DNA of 24,846 bases from the NCBI GenBank assembly GCA_036378735.1, contig DASUVX010000165.1, positions 1-24,846 on the forward strand, read 5' to 3'. This DNA is from GCA-003244245 sp036378735 (lineage in GTDB: Bacteria > Actinomycetota > Actinomycetes > Mycobacteriales > Pseudonocardiaceae). The notes beneath the pieces are model-generated. The model did no database searches, was not told the DNA's origin, and saw only the letters and a program-made list of their open reading frames with translations. Both the position numbers and the translations under genes were made by a program. Shown here in pieces: positions 1 through 7,376 of this stretch (the stretch's first letter is position 1; each line of letters starts with the position of its first letter).

Positions 1-498
1 GTCGGCCCGGGTAGTTTGCGGGTGGCCGCCTTCGTCGTGGACATGGCGAAAGTCTTTGAGGACTTCGTTGCCACCGCGTTGACCGAGGCGTGGGCGCCGC
101 TGCCCGGACACACCCGGACGCAATACCCCGCGCGGCTGGACGAGACCGGCGGCGTGCTAATGAGGGTCGACGTGGTGCACCTCGTTGACGGGACGCCTCG
201 AATCGTCGCCGACGCCAAGTACAAGATTGAGTCCGACAGTGGCCGGTATCCCAACGCCGACCACTACCAGATGCTCGCGTACTGCACGGCGCTCCAGGTG
301 CCGTTCGCGTGGCTGGTGTACGCCAGCGGCTCCCGCGGCCCGGTGACCCGCCGAGTCGTCAACACGGCCATCTCGATCGTCGAGTACCCGCTCGACCTCG
401 CGGCTTCGCCTGCGGCGCTGCTCACCCAAATCAACGTGCTCGGCCACCAGGCATGGGCGGCGCCGTCGTCGGACCCTCGGCGCCACGCCGAAGCTTGA
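1..498 (+). CDS. mcrC: McrC-like 5-methylcytosine restriction subunit, C-terminal part (truncated by window edge)
   Basis: The reading frame is open from base 1, so the N-terminus lies outside the window; the TTG at 16 is not a credible start. The visible part matches the nuclease half of McrC proteins. It has the helix 'DMAKVFEDFV' near the start, then a PD-(D/E)xK-type core with an Asp in 'MRVDVV', the pair in 'ADAKYK', and the following 'NADHYQMLAYC' helix. In the family, McrC supplies the endonuclease of the McrBC complex, which cuts modified DNA under control of the GTPase McrB. McrB would be expected just upstream and is not visible. The C-terminal 20 or so residues are Pro/Arg-rich and may be a variable tail. 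Other PD-(D/E)xK nucleases are possible, but the spacing fits McrC well. Confidence 0.8.
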   Translation, partial: VGPGSLRVAAFVVDMAKVFEDFVATALTEAWAPLPGHTRTQYPARLDETGGVLMRVDVVHLVDGTPRIVADAKYKIESDSGRYPNADHYQMLAYCTALQVPFAWLVYASGSRGPVTRRVVNTAISIVEYPLDLAASPAALLTQINVLGHQAWAAPSSDPRRHAEA

Positions 499-828
499 TT
501 CTGCTGACCGGTGACCAAGAACGGCACTGGCCCCCGACCTTGGCCAACCGGCCTCGGCGATCCCAGGCGAAGCCTTTCCAGGGTGTGACACCGCCGGGCT
601 AGATGCGGCACAGCTAACCTGGAGTAGCCCCAGACCGCGTCGCACCGACTTGAGCAGTCGGTTACGACTACTCTTGTCGACCCAGAGATCGTGGCGGATG
701 TCGATGACCCGCGGTAACGACGTAGCCCGGCCACCGCGCGGACAGGACGGGATGGATAACCGCGCGTGCCCCACTCCCCGCGCGGCCTGATGTCCGGCAG
801 GGAGCTACGGCCTTGGCATGTTTCCTCG
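499..828. other. Intergenic stretch without a convincing gene
   Basis: This lies between the ends of the convergent McrC-like and VapC45-like genes. Neither strand has a frame with a recognisable domain or a good ribosome binding site. On the minus strand near 610-720 one frame reads 'VIDIRHDLWVDKSSRNRLL', which looks protein-like and could be the remnant of a lost gene, but I do not recognise it. No terminator with a T-tract is visible. Confidence 0.4.
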
Positions 829-1275
829 CTACACTCGGTAGCCCAGCAATCCGGCCCTTTGGCCGGATACGCTTAGCCACCAAGGCCCCGACGGGTCCGA
901 CGCGATCTGGTTCTCGATCGCGGTCCAGTGCCGGGCCAAGGTGGTGATCATCTGCCAGCTGGTCATGTTTCCGGACCTCCCTGCGAAGCCCACGATGCGA
1001 GCCCCGGCTTCGACCGCAGCGCGCGCCTCGACCGGATTGGACCGGATCTTGTGGTTCTTGGTGATCGCTACCCATCCGTGAGCGGCCACCCTGGGGATCC
1101 AGTCGATGTCCAGCACACCACGAGGCAGCTCTTCGGCGACTGGCTCGATCCCGCAGGTCACCGCGTCGGATCTGGCCCACATAAGGGCGTAGCCGACGCC
1201 GAGGATGTCCTCGTCGACATAGAAGCGGATCTGTTCGAGCGGCCGGGGCCGCGGCTCAGGTAGCTCAGGCGGCAC
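829..1275 (-). CDS. vapC45: VapC45-like PIN-domain toxin
   Basis: A 148-residue protein of the small PIN-like toxin family that includes M. tuberculosis VapC45 (Rv2019). It should be a metal-dependent RNase; its RNA target is not known to me. Visible features are an early acidic cluster 'FYVDEDILG' (Asp21, Glu22, Asp23), a central 'DIDWIPRV' (Asp56/Asp58), and 'WVAITKNHKI' (about 68-77), the usual T-K-N/D strand of these PIN-like folds. The start is GTG at 1275, which lies 11 bp inside the end of the upstream antitoxin gene, so the two are probably translationally coupled. The family assignment rests on both the protein and its partner. The gene looks intact. Confidence 0.85.
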   Translation of the reverse strand: MPPELPEPRPRPLEQIRFYVDEDILGVGYALMWARSDAVTCGIEPVAEELPRGVLDIDWIPRVAAHGWVAITKNHKIRSNPVEARAAVEAGARIVGFAGRSGNMTSWQMITTLARHWTAIENQIASDPSGPWWLSVSGQRAGLLGYRV

Positions 1276-1996
1276 GTCGGCGGGTCGTCTGGTAGGTCAC
1301 AGCCTGCTCGACCTCTGCGAGGGTGAGCCCGTAGGTGTCGGCGACGAATTGCATCGGTTCGCCAGCGGTCACCAGATCGGTAAGGGTTTCCGTGCGGATA
1401 TTGTTTACCGTCGGCTGTCCTTGGCGCCGCAGCGGGTGGAGCCACACCGCGGGTGTAGCGGGATCGGCGATGATGTGCTCGGCGGGACCCACGAGGTCCG
1501 GGTAGTACGTAGCGTCGGTGAAACGTCTGCTGGTCGGGGTCAGCAGCACGCCCTGTTCGGACGGCACCACCATCCACAGCTCTTCGTCCAAGCCGGTTGC
1601 GACCTGTGCGGCCACCAGCAACTCCTTACCCTCCGGGGCCAGGAACGGCCGTGCGTAGGCCAACGGGTAGTCGCGGTCGACACGCTCGCGCAGCCACTCC
1701 ACCACTGGCCGCAGCTTGATCATCGGAACGGAACTGCGGAACTCAGATAGCAGCCGCGTCTCGACGAACTCGCCCCACGTCACCCACGGTGAGCCGGTGC
1801 GTTCTTGTCGGACTACGGGCTCGTAGATCCGTCCAGCTCGCTCGTAACCGTCGATCCACCGCTTGGCCGTGCCCGGCGTCAGGCGTAACAGCCGGTCGAT
1901 CTCGGCATAGCTATAGACCGGACGCGCAAGCATCGACGCGACCTGGCCCATAGAAGCAACAATCGCACAGCGGCGTGCTGAGACCAACCGAGCCAC
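1265..1996 (-). CDS. vapB45: VapB45-like antitoxin with DUF433 domain
   Basis: A 243-residue protein resembling the antitoxin VapB45 (Rv2018, about 239 residues). The N-terminal part has a helix-turn-helix look ('YSYAEIDRLLRLTPGTAKRW', about 28-47), fitting a DNA-binding autorepressor. The C-terminal part (about 190-240) is a DUF433 domain with 'QPTVNNIRTETLTDLV' and 'VADTYGLTLAEVEQAV'. It should bind and silence the PIN toxin encoded directly downstream. The start is uncertain. GTG at 1996 has a weak GAGG before it and gives a length close to the relative; ATG at 1951 or 1933 would give 228 or 222 residues and both keep the helix-turn-helix. The gene appears intact. Confidence 0.82.
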   Translation of the reverse strand: MARLVSARRCAIVASMGQVASMLARPVYSYAEIDRLLRLTPGTAKRWIDGYERAGRIYEPVVRQERTGSPWVTWGEFVETRLLSEFRSSVPMIKLRPVVEWLRERVDRDYPLAYARPFLAPEGKELLVAAQVATGLDEELWMVVPSEQGVLLTPTSRRFTDATYYPDLVGPAEHIIADPATPAVWLHPLRRQGQPTVNNIRTETLTDLVTAGEPMQFVADTYGLTLAEVEQAVTYQTTRRRAA

Positions 1997-2154
1997 GCTG
2001 GCCTCGCGGAGGTGTGCGATGGCGGACTTGGTCCCGCAGAAACCATGAGCTGATCGAAGCCGACGCTGAGGCCTGCCTCGTCTTCGCCGGCGAGACTACG
2101 GTGAAATCGGATAGTCGACCCAGGCATGGCCGCGGCCAGCGCGCCGTGGAGTCA

Positions 2155-2206
2155 AACGTGGTGCGAACTCAAGTCTAATAGTGCCGCTAGTGCACCCAAA
2201 GGTGTG
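2155..2206 (+). repeat. 52-bp repeat, copy A
   Basis: This segment aligns with 12006-12058 on the same strand with a single one-base gap and roughly four-fifths identity. The first 11 bases (AACGTGGTGCG) are identical, as is GTGCCGC in the middle, and both end in a CACC(C/T)AAAG(G/A)TGTG block. In this copy the end can fold as CACC-CAAA-GGTG. It lies 25 bp upstream of a tRNA-like sequence; the second copy also precedes one, at a greater distance. I do not recognise it as a named element. Confidence 0.7.
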
Positions 2207-2231
2207 AACGCTGCATCTGTTGTCGCTGGTA

Positions 2232-2304
2232 GCCGCCGTAGTCGGGGTGGTCCGGCCTCCTCGTAATGAGCAGGTCCGGGGTTCGATTCCCCGAGGCGGC
2301 TCCA
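2232..2304 (+). repeat. Degenerate tRNA-Thr(CGT)-like sequence, copy A (pseudo-tRNA or attachment-site remnant)
   Basis: The 73-nt segment has a six-of-seven-pair acceptor stem (GCCGCC with GGCGGC), T8 and A9, a possible four-pair D stem with GG in the loop, and a perfect T arm (CGGGG-TTCGATT-CCCCG). It ends in an encoded CCA. A CTCGTAA block could be a threonine CGT anticodon loop, but the flanking bases do not pair into a five-base-pair stem, so it is unlikely to be a working threonine tRNA. The whole unit, not only the 3' half, is similar to 12532-12598. Tyrosine-type integrases often use tRNA 3' ends as attachment sites, which is one explanation. A repeated tRNA-like RNA is another. Confidence 0.6.
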
Positions 2305-2305
2305 T

Positions 2306-2333
2306 CCTGACCAACGCTAGGGCGTTCGTCAGG
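2306..2333 (+). terminator. Stem-loop directly after the tRNA-like sequence
   Basis: CCTGAC-C-AACGC is followed by a TAGG loop and GCGTT-C-GTCAGG. This gives eleven base pairs with one C/C mismatch, starting one base after the CCA of the tRNA-like sequence. There is no T-tract, which is common for mycobacterial terminators. Its position suggests that the tRNA-like sequence is or was transcribed on the plus strand. No equivalent hairpin follows copy B. Confidence 0.45.
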
Positions 2334-2527
2334 TATGCGCTGATCATGGCTGACTGCGCCTTGTCGTCACATCCGTCCGCATGGACGACTGCGCTTCGCA
2401 GTGCCTCTGATTTCGCTAGCAATATGTTGACTCAAGTGGATCAGTGTTCGGACCAGGAGTGGCGAACTGGATCCCAGGTTCCCACGGCGGACAGCGTCAA
2501 GGCTGGGTCAAGGAGCGCTCCCGCGGT

Positions 2528-3364
2528 TCACAGCGCGTGGGCGACGTCGCGATCGACGAGCCGTGGGTTGTCTCGAGCAACTCGTGCATAGCCTGGGCCC
2601 CAGGTGGGATCCGGAATAGTGAGCCTGTTGGGTAGTTGCAGGCCCCGGCGATCGGCCTCGGAACGGAGCGCACGGATAAGCGCTTGGGCGTCGATGACGG
2701 TGGTACGGGCGATGGTTGCTAGGTCGGCTAGGTCGTGGTAGCGGCTGCTGGGCTGGGGTTGACCGTCGGAACGGTGATGGACCTCGATCATCGCGCACAT
2801 TTTGTCGGCGATGTGGTCTGTGATCGGGTAGGCGCGGTAGGTGGTGCTGGGGATTCCGGCGATGGAGATCGGTACCAGGGGTGCGACTTCGTCGGGTGGT
2901 GCAGTCATGATGAGATTGGTAACGAGGTCGACGTGGAAACGGGCGAATTCGCGCAGCCCGAGGTAGGCGATGACGGGTACCCGCAGCGTGTGCCGTTCCT
3001 GAGTAATGCGCTGGCTAGGGTCGAGGGTGAAACGGAAGAAGTCTCCTGCATCGGTGCCGGCAGCCGCGCGTAGCGAATTCTCAGCAGCAGGCAGATCTTC
3101 ATCTTGCCGGTAGAGGTCGATGTCCCGGGTGTGTCGCGCGTCGCCGGCCAGGCGGGCCAAGATGGCCGTAGCGCCTTTGAGGACCCAACGCTCGCCGTCT
3201 GGGCCGGTGAATATACGAGTGAGGAGCCGGTCGTAAGCAAATTGGCGGCGCAACGAGTCAAGCGTCATCCCTGGCTGGCCACGGGCGTGGGCGCGCAACA
3301 GGTCGGTGAGTGCTCGGTTCATTGCCTGCGGACTCGAGTAGGGGCGATCCGCTTCGGGACTCAC
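2528..3364 (-). CDS. menT: AbiEii/MenT-family nucleotidyltransferase toxin
   Basis: A 278-residue toxin of the AbiEii/MenT family, closest in look to M. tuberculosis MenT3 (Rv1045). Members with this layout transfer pyrimidine nucleotides onto the 3' acceptor end of tRNAs and so stop translation. The sequence shows 'LKGATAIL' (about 62-69), the nucleotidyltransferase acidic pair in 'TRDIDLY' (Asp81, Asp83), 'DKMCAMIE' with Lys188, and 'RYHDLADL' with Asp211. From memory the spacing agrees with the catalytic Lys and Asp of MenT3. The GTG start at 3364 overlaps the antitoxin stop as GTGA, so translation is coupled. Nothing suggests inactivation. It could equally be called AbiEii; the tRNA target in this organism is inference. 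Confidence 0.88.
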   Translation of the reverse strand: MSPEADRPYSSPQAMNRALTDLLRAHARGQPGMTLDSLRRQFAYDRLLTRIFTGPDGERWVLKGATAILARLAGDARHTRDIDLYRQDEDLPAAENSLRAAAGTDAGDFFRFTLDPSQRITQERHTLRVPVIAYLGLREFARFHVDLVTNLIMTAPPDEVAPLVPISIAGIPSTTYRAYPITDHIADKMCAMIEVHHRSDGQPQPSSRYHDLADLATIARTTVIDAQALIRALRSEADRRGLQLPNRLTIPDPTWGPGYARVARDNPRLVDRDVAHAL

Positions 3365-4038
3365 GAGCGAGCTTCCAACACGAGTCTGTCCCGCTGCGGG
3401 TGTCCGGACATGGTCAGCAGCAGCTCGAGTAGGCCTACCCCGTCGTTGCTGGGGAGGTTGAATCGTGTCGCGAAGCGACTCAGCTTCTCAGCCACCACGG
3501 CCGGGTAGTCGTAGACCTGGTCGAGGACCTCCCGAACGATCTGTGCGACTGTCTCTGGCGCGTGATGGTCAGCGAGCAGGTCGGCGATCATTCTCCCCGC
3601 GCGGGTCGTCGGCAAGCCATGCAGAATGAGCCAGTCTTGGTCGGGTACCTGTGCGCGGTGCAGGCGTAGGTCGGGACGCCGGGTTTGGCGGCGCACCGGC
3701 AGGGTGAATTCGTGGGTATCGGCCCGCAGATCGCCGACGTCATACAGCACCGCGGCACTGGAGTGCGAGACCAGCGCCCGCTCCGGTTGATCGAGTCGCT
3801 CCCAAGCTGGTGTGGCCGGATCGAGCTGCAACCAAGCCGCGCGCAGCGATAGGTGACCCGGATCGGCGCTGCCCCGCAGCCGGTACACGCCATGGGCGAC
3901 TCGCTCCAGAGCGCCCCCAGGATTGGCCAGCTGTGACAACGTGGACCAGGCGATACCAAGCTGACGCGCCTGAGCGCGGGTGACCATGCCCCATTGGCCT
4001 TCGGCGAGGTCCGACAGCCGTGCCACCGCTGAGGTCAT
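3361..4038 (-). CDS. menA: AbiEi/MenA-family antitoxin
   Basis: A 225-residue protein with the AbiEi architecture. An N-terminal winged helix ('GQWGMVTRAQARQLGI', about 14-29, and 'LERVAHGVYRL', about 44-54) is followed by the C-terminal antitoxin domain. It resembles M. tuberculosis MenA3 (Rv1044). AbiEi proteins bind inverted repeats in their own promoter and silence the operon; how they neutralise the toxin varies between subfamilies. The ATG at 4038 has no strong ribosome binding site. A TATATA block lies 23 bp upstream, so a short leader is possible. The stop overlaps the toxin start by 4 bp, giving the usual antitoxin-first operon. Confidence 0.87.
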   Translation of the reverse strand: MTSAVARLSDLAEGQWGMVTRAQARQLGIAWSTLSQLANPGGALERVAHGVYRLRGSADPGHLSLRAAWLQLDPATPAWERLDQPERALVSHSSAAVLYDVGDLRADTHEFTLPVRRQTRRPDLRLHRAQVPDQDWLILHGLPTTRAGRMIADLLADHHAPETVAQIVREVLDQVYDYPAVVAEKLSRFATRFNLPSNDGVGLLELLLTMSGHPQRDRLVLEARS

Positions 4039-4080
4039 GCTACGAAGTGTAGTGCAAACCGTATATATCGCAGCTGGACA
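4039..4080 (-). promoter_or_regulatory. Likely menA-menT promoter with a small inverted repeat
   Basis: Read on the minus strand, TATATA (plus coordinates 4062-4067) sits 23 bp before the antitoxin ATG and could be a -10 element. An inverted repeat CTAC-GAAGT-GTAG (4040-4052) lies between it and the start codon. AbiEi-type antitoxins repress their own promoters through inverted repeats, so this is a reasonable operator candidate. No good -35 box is evident. Confidence 0.4.
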
Positions 4081-4115
4081 CGGTCCGATGACGGGTTAAA
4101 TCTGCGGACGGGTCG

Positions 4116-4388
4116 TCACCTCGTCAACGCCCTTGTCTGCTGCTCAGCGAGGCAGTCGTGACGAACGGCATGGCGGCAGCGGCGGTCAGGACTATCAAGG
4201 TGATGTGAAATAGCGGCGAGCTGGGAGCACCATGGCGGGGCGTCGCTGACGGCGACAAAGCCGCGGTTGTTGCCAAGCAGTCGCTGGAGTTCCAAGGCAG
4301 GCGGTTCCATGTTCAGGTGGTAGGCACTTCCAGCTTCCAAGGTCGCTCGCTGCAGCGTCTCAACGTTGTGGGGAACGGGTCTACTCAC
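4116..4388 (-). CDS. Small hypothetical protein coupled to the SARP-type regulator gene
   Basis: A 90-residue frame starting with GTG, whose first bases overlap the stop of the upstream regulator gene as GTGA. The overlap suggests translational coupling. The protein has no motif I recognise; it contains 'PALELQRLLGNNRGF' and a His/Arg/Cys-rich end. It could be the separated C-terminus of the regulator, a small partner, or chance. It occupies most of the 340-bp gap between the regulator and the menA promoter, which otherwise holds nothing obvious. Confidence 0.3.
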   Translation of the reverse strand: MSRPVPHNVETLQRATLEAGSAYHLNMEPPALELQRLLGNNRGFVAVSDAPPWCSQLAAISHHLDSPDRRCRHAVRHDCLAEQQTRALTR

Positions 4389-7288
4389 TGCGTTAAGTGG
4401 CGATCGATCGACTGGCGTGCTACCCCGAGGGCGCGGCTTCGAGCGCAGCGCGAGGCTTCCGTGTGGATTCGCGACGCCGTCTCGTCATCAAGGCCGGGCG
4501 TCATCCCCGGCGCCGCGTGGGTCCACACCCCGTCGCTGACGGCGGAGGCCTCAGGCGCATGGCCGGCGGCCACCTCAAGGAACAGCGCCGGCTGGTGATC
4601 ATCCAGAATGCGAAGCAGGTTGGCGAGGTTGCGGAGGGTGGTCCACTGCTGGATCCAGTTGCCGGTGCGTTCCCAGTAGTCGATGACCTCGCGGTAACCG
4701 CGCAGCGCGTCGTCGATGCGGCCGGTGTCGACTCGGATGGTCAGCAGACCAACCGATGCAAGTCCGATCAAGAACGTCGAACCAGCTGTGCGGCCCAGTT
4801 CGATGGCGCTGGCATAGTGCTGCTCGGCCTGGTCGCGCCGACCTGCGATGCTGTCAATCTCGCCTGTGACGTAGTGATGCATTGCCGCAGCGGTAGGTGA
4901 CACCGCGACGTTCGCCAATCGATCGTTAAGCGCGTTCGCCTGGTCGAGATCGCCCGCGTAAGCCGCTGCGAGCACTCCGTTCAGAAGGCTGAGTCGCCAA
5001 TGAGGTGCGAGCGCGGCGGCCTGAAGGCAATGTTCGACCACGGCGGCATAACCACCGCGGCTGAGCTCGACCATGCACAGCGCGCTTAAGCACCAGCAGC
5101 GGTCTTCGTCGTCGATCGCGCCATCCAGGCCTCGACGCGCGAGCTCATCGACATCGGCCAGATCACCACGCAACCATGCGACGGCCGCAGCGATACCCAG
5201 CACAGCGCCGGCGCGGCGATGCGTCGCGATCGCGGGATCCGCCGCAAGCTCGCGTGCCCAGGTCCAGACTTCGGTAAGATCGCGCAGCCCGGACGCCTCG
5301 GCCAGGCTGATCACCAATGCGGTCGCGTCGTCGAGGCGGCCGTCGTGGCGGGCCAGGCGCCACGCGGCGCGCAGGTTGGGAATCTCGCGGCGCAGGACTG
5401 CGTCAGCCTCCGGTTCACTTTCGGTGGCCGCGGTAGTACCGATCCACGTCGCGAGGTCGACGGCCCAGCGCAGTAGGCGGTTCGACGCTGCCCGGTCCTC
5501 ATGCTCGGCCACCAAGCGATCGAGGCCGAACGTGCGCAGGGTCTCCAACATCCGGTAACGCGTCCGGTCCGCTGGTTGAAATTCGATCATCGATGCGTCG
5601 ACGAGGTGGGCGAGCCCGCTCGCCGGATCGCCTGGGACCCCGAGGCTGACGGCGATCTGCTCCGCAGTCGCCAGATCGACGCCGTCAGGAAAGACCGACA
5701 GGTGCCGGAACAAGCGGCGTTCGTCGCTGGGCAGCAGCTCGTAGGACCACTCAATCGTCGCGCGTAACGTGCGGTGGCGCCCGTCGGCTCCACCCCGGCC
5801 GTCACCGAGTAGATCAAGCGAACGGTGCAGGCGGGCGTGCAGATCATCGAGACCCAGCGAGGACAGCCGCCCGGCGGCGAGCTCGATCGCCAGCGGCATC
5901 CCGTCGAGCCGTCGCACGATGTCGGCGACTATCCCGAGTTCGCGAGGGCCTGGCGCGAACCCACCTCGGACCTGCCGGGCACGATCCACAAAGACAGTCA
6001 CGGAGGGGGCGGGGGATCGGTCGACGGCGAGCCTGTCACGCGGACCGGGCACCGGCAGCGGCGCCAGACGGCTTACGCATTCGGTGGGCAGTCCCAGCGG
6101 TTCACGGCTGGTCGCCAGCACGGTGAGTTCCGGACAGCCGTCGACCAGCGCGGAGATTGTGACGCGGACAGCGTCGAGGAGGTGCTCGCAGTTGTCCACC
6201 ACCGCCAGGCGAGGACCGGCGGCGAGCAGCGCGACGCAGGCCGCCAGCACATCACCCCGGACGACGTTCAAGTCGAGCGCAGCCGCGAGGGCGTGCGGGA
6301 TGGCCGCCGGATCGCTGACCGGTGCCAGGCGCACAATGGTTGCGTCACGGACGTGCCGAGTCACCTCCAGGGCGAGCCTCGTCTTACCCACCCCGCCCGG
6401 ACCCACCACCGTGACAAGCCGTTCCCGGGCGAGCATGCGACGCAGCGCGGCTACCTCTGAGTCCCGCCCAACCAGCCGATTTCCGGGAACAGGAACCGGA
6501 AAGCGGCTGATGGCCTCCCAGGCGCCGCCGCTGGCAATCCGGCGTTCGAGTTCGCCGAGCGCAGGTGAGGGATCGAGCCCGGTCTCGCTAGCCAGCCGCC
6601 GCCGGTAGCTGTGGCTGGTGCGCAATGCGTCGGCGCCCCGCCCAGCCGCAGCCAACGCACGCATCAGCAGCAGGATCGCCGGCTCGCGTAGCGGGTCCTC
6701 GGCGACCGACTCGGTCGCGAGGCCGACAATGTCACCGCCCTCCCCCGTCTCCAAGGCACAGCTGATGAGCAAGTCGTCCACCTCATGGCGCAGCTCATTC
6801 AGCGTGACCGACCAGGCCGCGATCAACGGGATCTCGACGAGATCGGCGAGCACCGACCCGCGCCAAAGGGCCCGCGCCTGCTGCAGTAACTTGCCGGCTG
6901 CGACGGGATCAGCCGTCCCGCGGGCCGTGCAGAGCAACGAGCGGGCTTGCGCCGCGTCCAACGCACCCTCGACGAGCACGAGCCGATAGCCGCCAGGCAA
7001 CGACTCCAGTAGCGACGCGGCGGGACCGAGGTGGCCACGCAATCGAGAGATATGGGCGTGTAAGGCCGCCCGAGCCGCATTGGGCGGATCTTGCGGCCAC
7101 ACCGCGTCGAGCAGGTGGTCAACCGCAACGGCCCGGTCATGCGCCCGCGCCAGCAGGGCGAGCACGGCGCGGCGTTTGTGACCGGGCACGTCCACCGCGG
7201 TGCCGTCGACCACAAGCCGCAGCGGCCCGAGCACCTCGACCCGGAGCCCGACACACCGTGCACCGGAGCCCGACACGCCGATCAGCAT
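4385..7288 (-). CDS. SARP/AfsR-type transcriptional regulator with BTAD, NB-ARC ATPase and TPR-like region
   Basis: A very large regulator, 967 residues from the ATG at 7288. In order it has an OmpR/PhoB-type winged helix (about 15-100, 'LRVEVLGPLRL'), a bacterial transcriptional activation domain (about 105-250), and an NB-ARC/STAND ATPase with Walker A 'GPGGVGKT' (296-303), Walker B 'LAVVDN' (Asp365), 'LATSREPLGLP' and 'GMPLAIELAA'. A helical TPR-like C-terminus follows. AfsR-like proteins activate nearby metabolic genes. This one is divergent from an FAD oxidoreductase remnant and an alpha/beta hydrolase, the natural targets. The frame extends upstream to 7390, but those residues look non-coding and run into the divergent gene. 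A weak GTGGG precedes 7288. No forkhead-associated domain is seen. Confidence 0.88.
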   Translation of the reverse strand: MLIGVSGSGARCVGLRVEVLGPLRLVVDGTAVDVPGHKRRAVLALLARAHDRAVAVDHLLDAVWPQDPPNAARAALHAHISRLRGHLGPAASLLESLPGGYRLVLVEGALDAAQARSLLCTARGTADPVAAGKLLQQARALWRGSVLADLVEIPLIAAWSVTLNELRHEVDDLLISCALETGEGGDIVGLATESVAEDPLREPAILLLMRALAAAGRGADALRTSHSYRRRLASETGLDPSPALGELERRIASGGAWEAISRFPVPVPGNRLVGRDSEVAALRRMLARERLVTVVGPGGVGKTRLALEVTRHVRDATIVRLAPVSDPAAIPHALAAALDLNVVRGDVLAACVALLAAGPRLAVVDNCEHLLDAVRVTISALVDGCPELTVLATSREPLGLPTECVSRLAPLPVPGPRDRLAVDRSPAPSVTVFVDRARQVRGGFAPGPRELGIVADIVRRLDGMPLAIELAAGRLSSLGLDDLHARLHRSLDLLGDGRGGADGRHRTLRATIEWSYELLPSDERRLFRHLSVFPDGVDLATAEQIAVSLGVPGDPASGLAHLVDASMIEFQPADRTRYRMLETLRTFGLDRLVAEHEDRAASNRLLRWAVDLATWIGTTAATESEPEADAVLRREIPNLRAAWRLARHDGRLDDATALVISLAEASGLRDLTEVWTWARELAADPAIATHRRAGAVLGIAAAVAWLRGDLADVDELARRGLDGAIDDEDRCWCLSALCMVELSRGGYAAVVEHCLQAAALAPHWRLSLLNGVLAAAYAGDLDQANALNDRLANVAVSPTAAAMHHYVTGEIDSIAGRRDQAEQHYASAIELGRTAGSTFLIGLASVGLLTIRVDTGRIDDALRGYREVIDYWERTGNWIQQWTTLRNLANLLRILDDHQPALFLEVAAGHAPEASAVSDGVWTHAAPGMTPGLDDETASRIHTEASRCARSRALGVARQSIDRHLTQ

Positions 7289-7376
7289 CCCACGTGAGCG
7301 CCGTGTCAGAACCGTGCAAGAGATGGGCTGCAAGCTGTCTGAAGTGGCCAGCATTCGACCGCCAGAGGTGATCATC
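7289..7376. promoter_or_regulatory. Divergent promoter region with a TGCAAG direct repeat
   Basis: This 88-bp gap separates the SARP-type regulator from the divergent FAD oxidoreductase remnant. TGCAAG occurs at 7315-7320 and again at 7329-7334, 14 bp apart on the same strand. SARP proteins bind short direct repeats spaced by about one or two helical turns near the -35 region of their targets, so these are candidates, though the spacing is not the classical 11 or 22 bp. A good ribosome binding site, AGAGGTG, precedes the ATG at 7377. Confidence 0.35.

Noticed and set aside
2232..2304. Functional threonine tRNA gene
   Set aside because: The T arm, acceptor stem and CCA look right, but the bases around the CGT loop do not form an anticodon stem, so a working tRNA is unlikely.
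5769..6608. 279-residue Ser/Arg-rich frame antisense to the SARP regulator
   Set aside because: Composition is that of a GC-rich shadow frame, there is no family signal, and the opposite strand is clearly coding.
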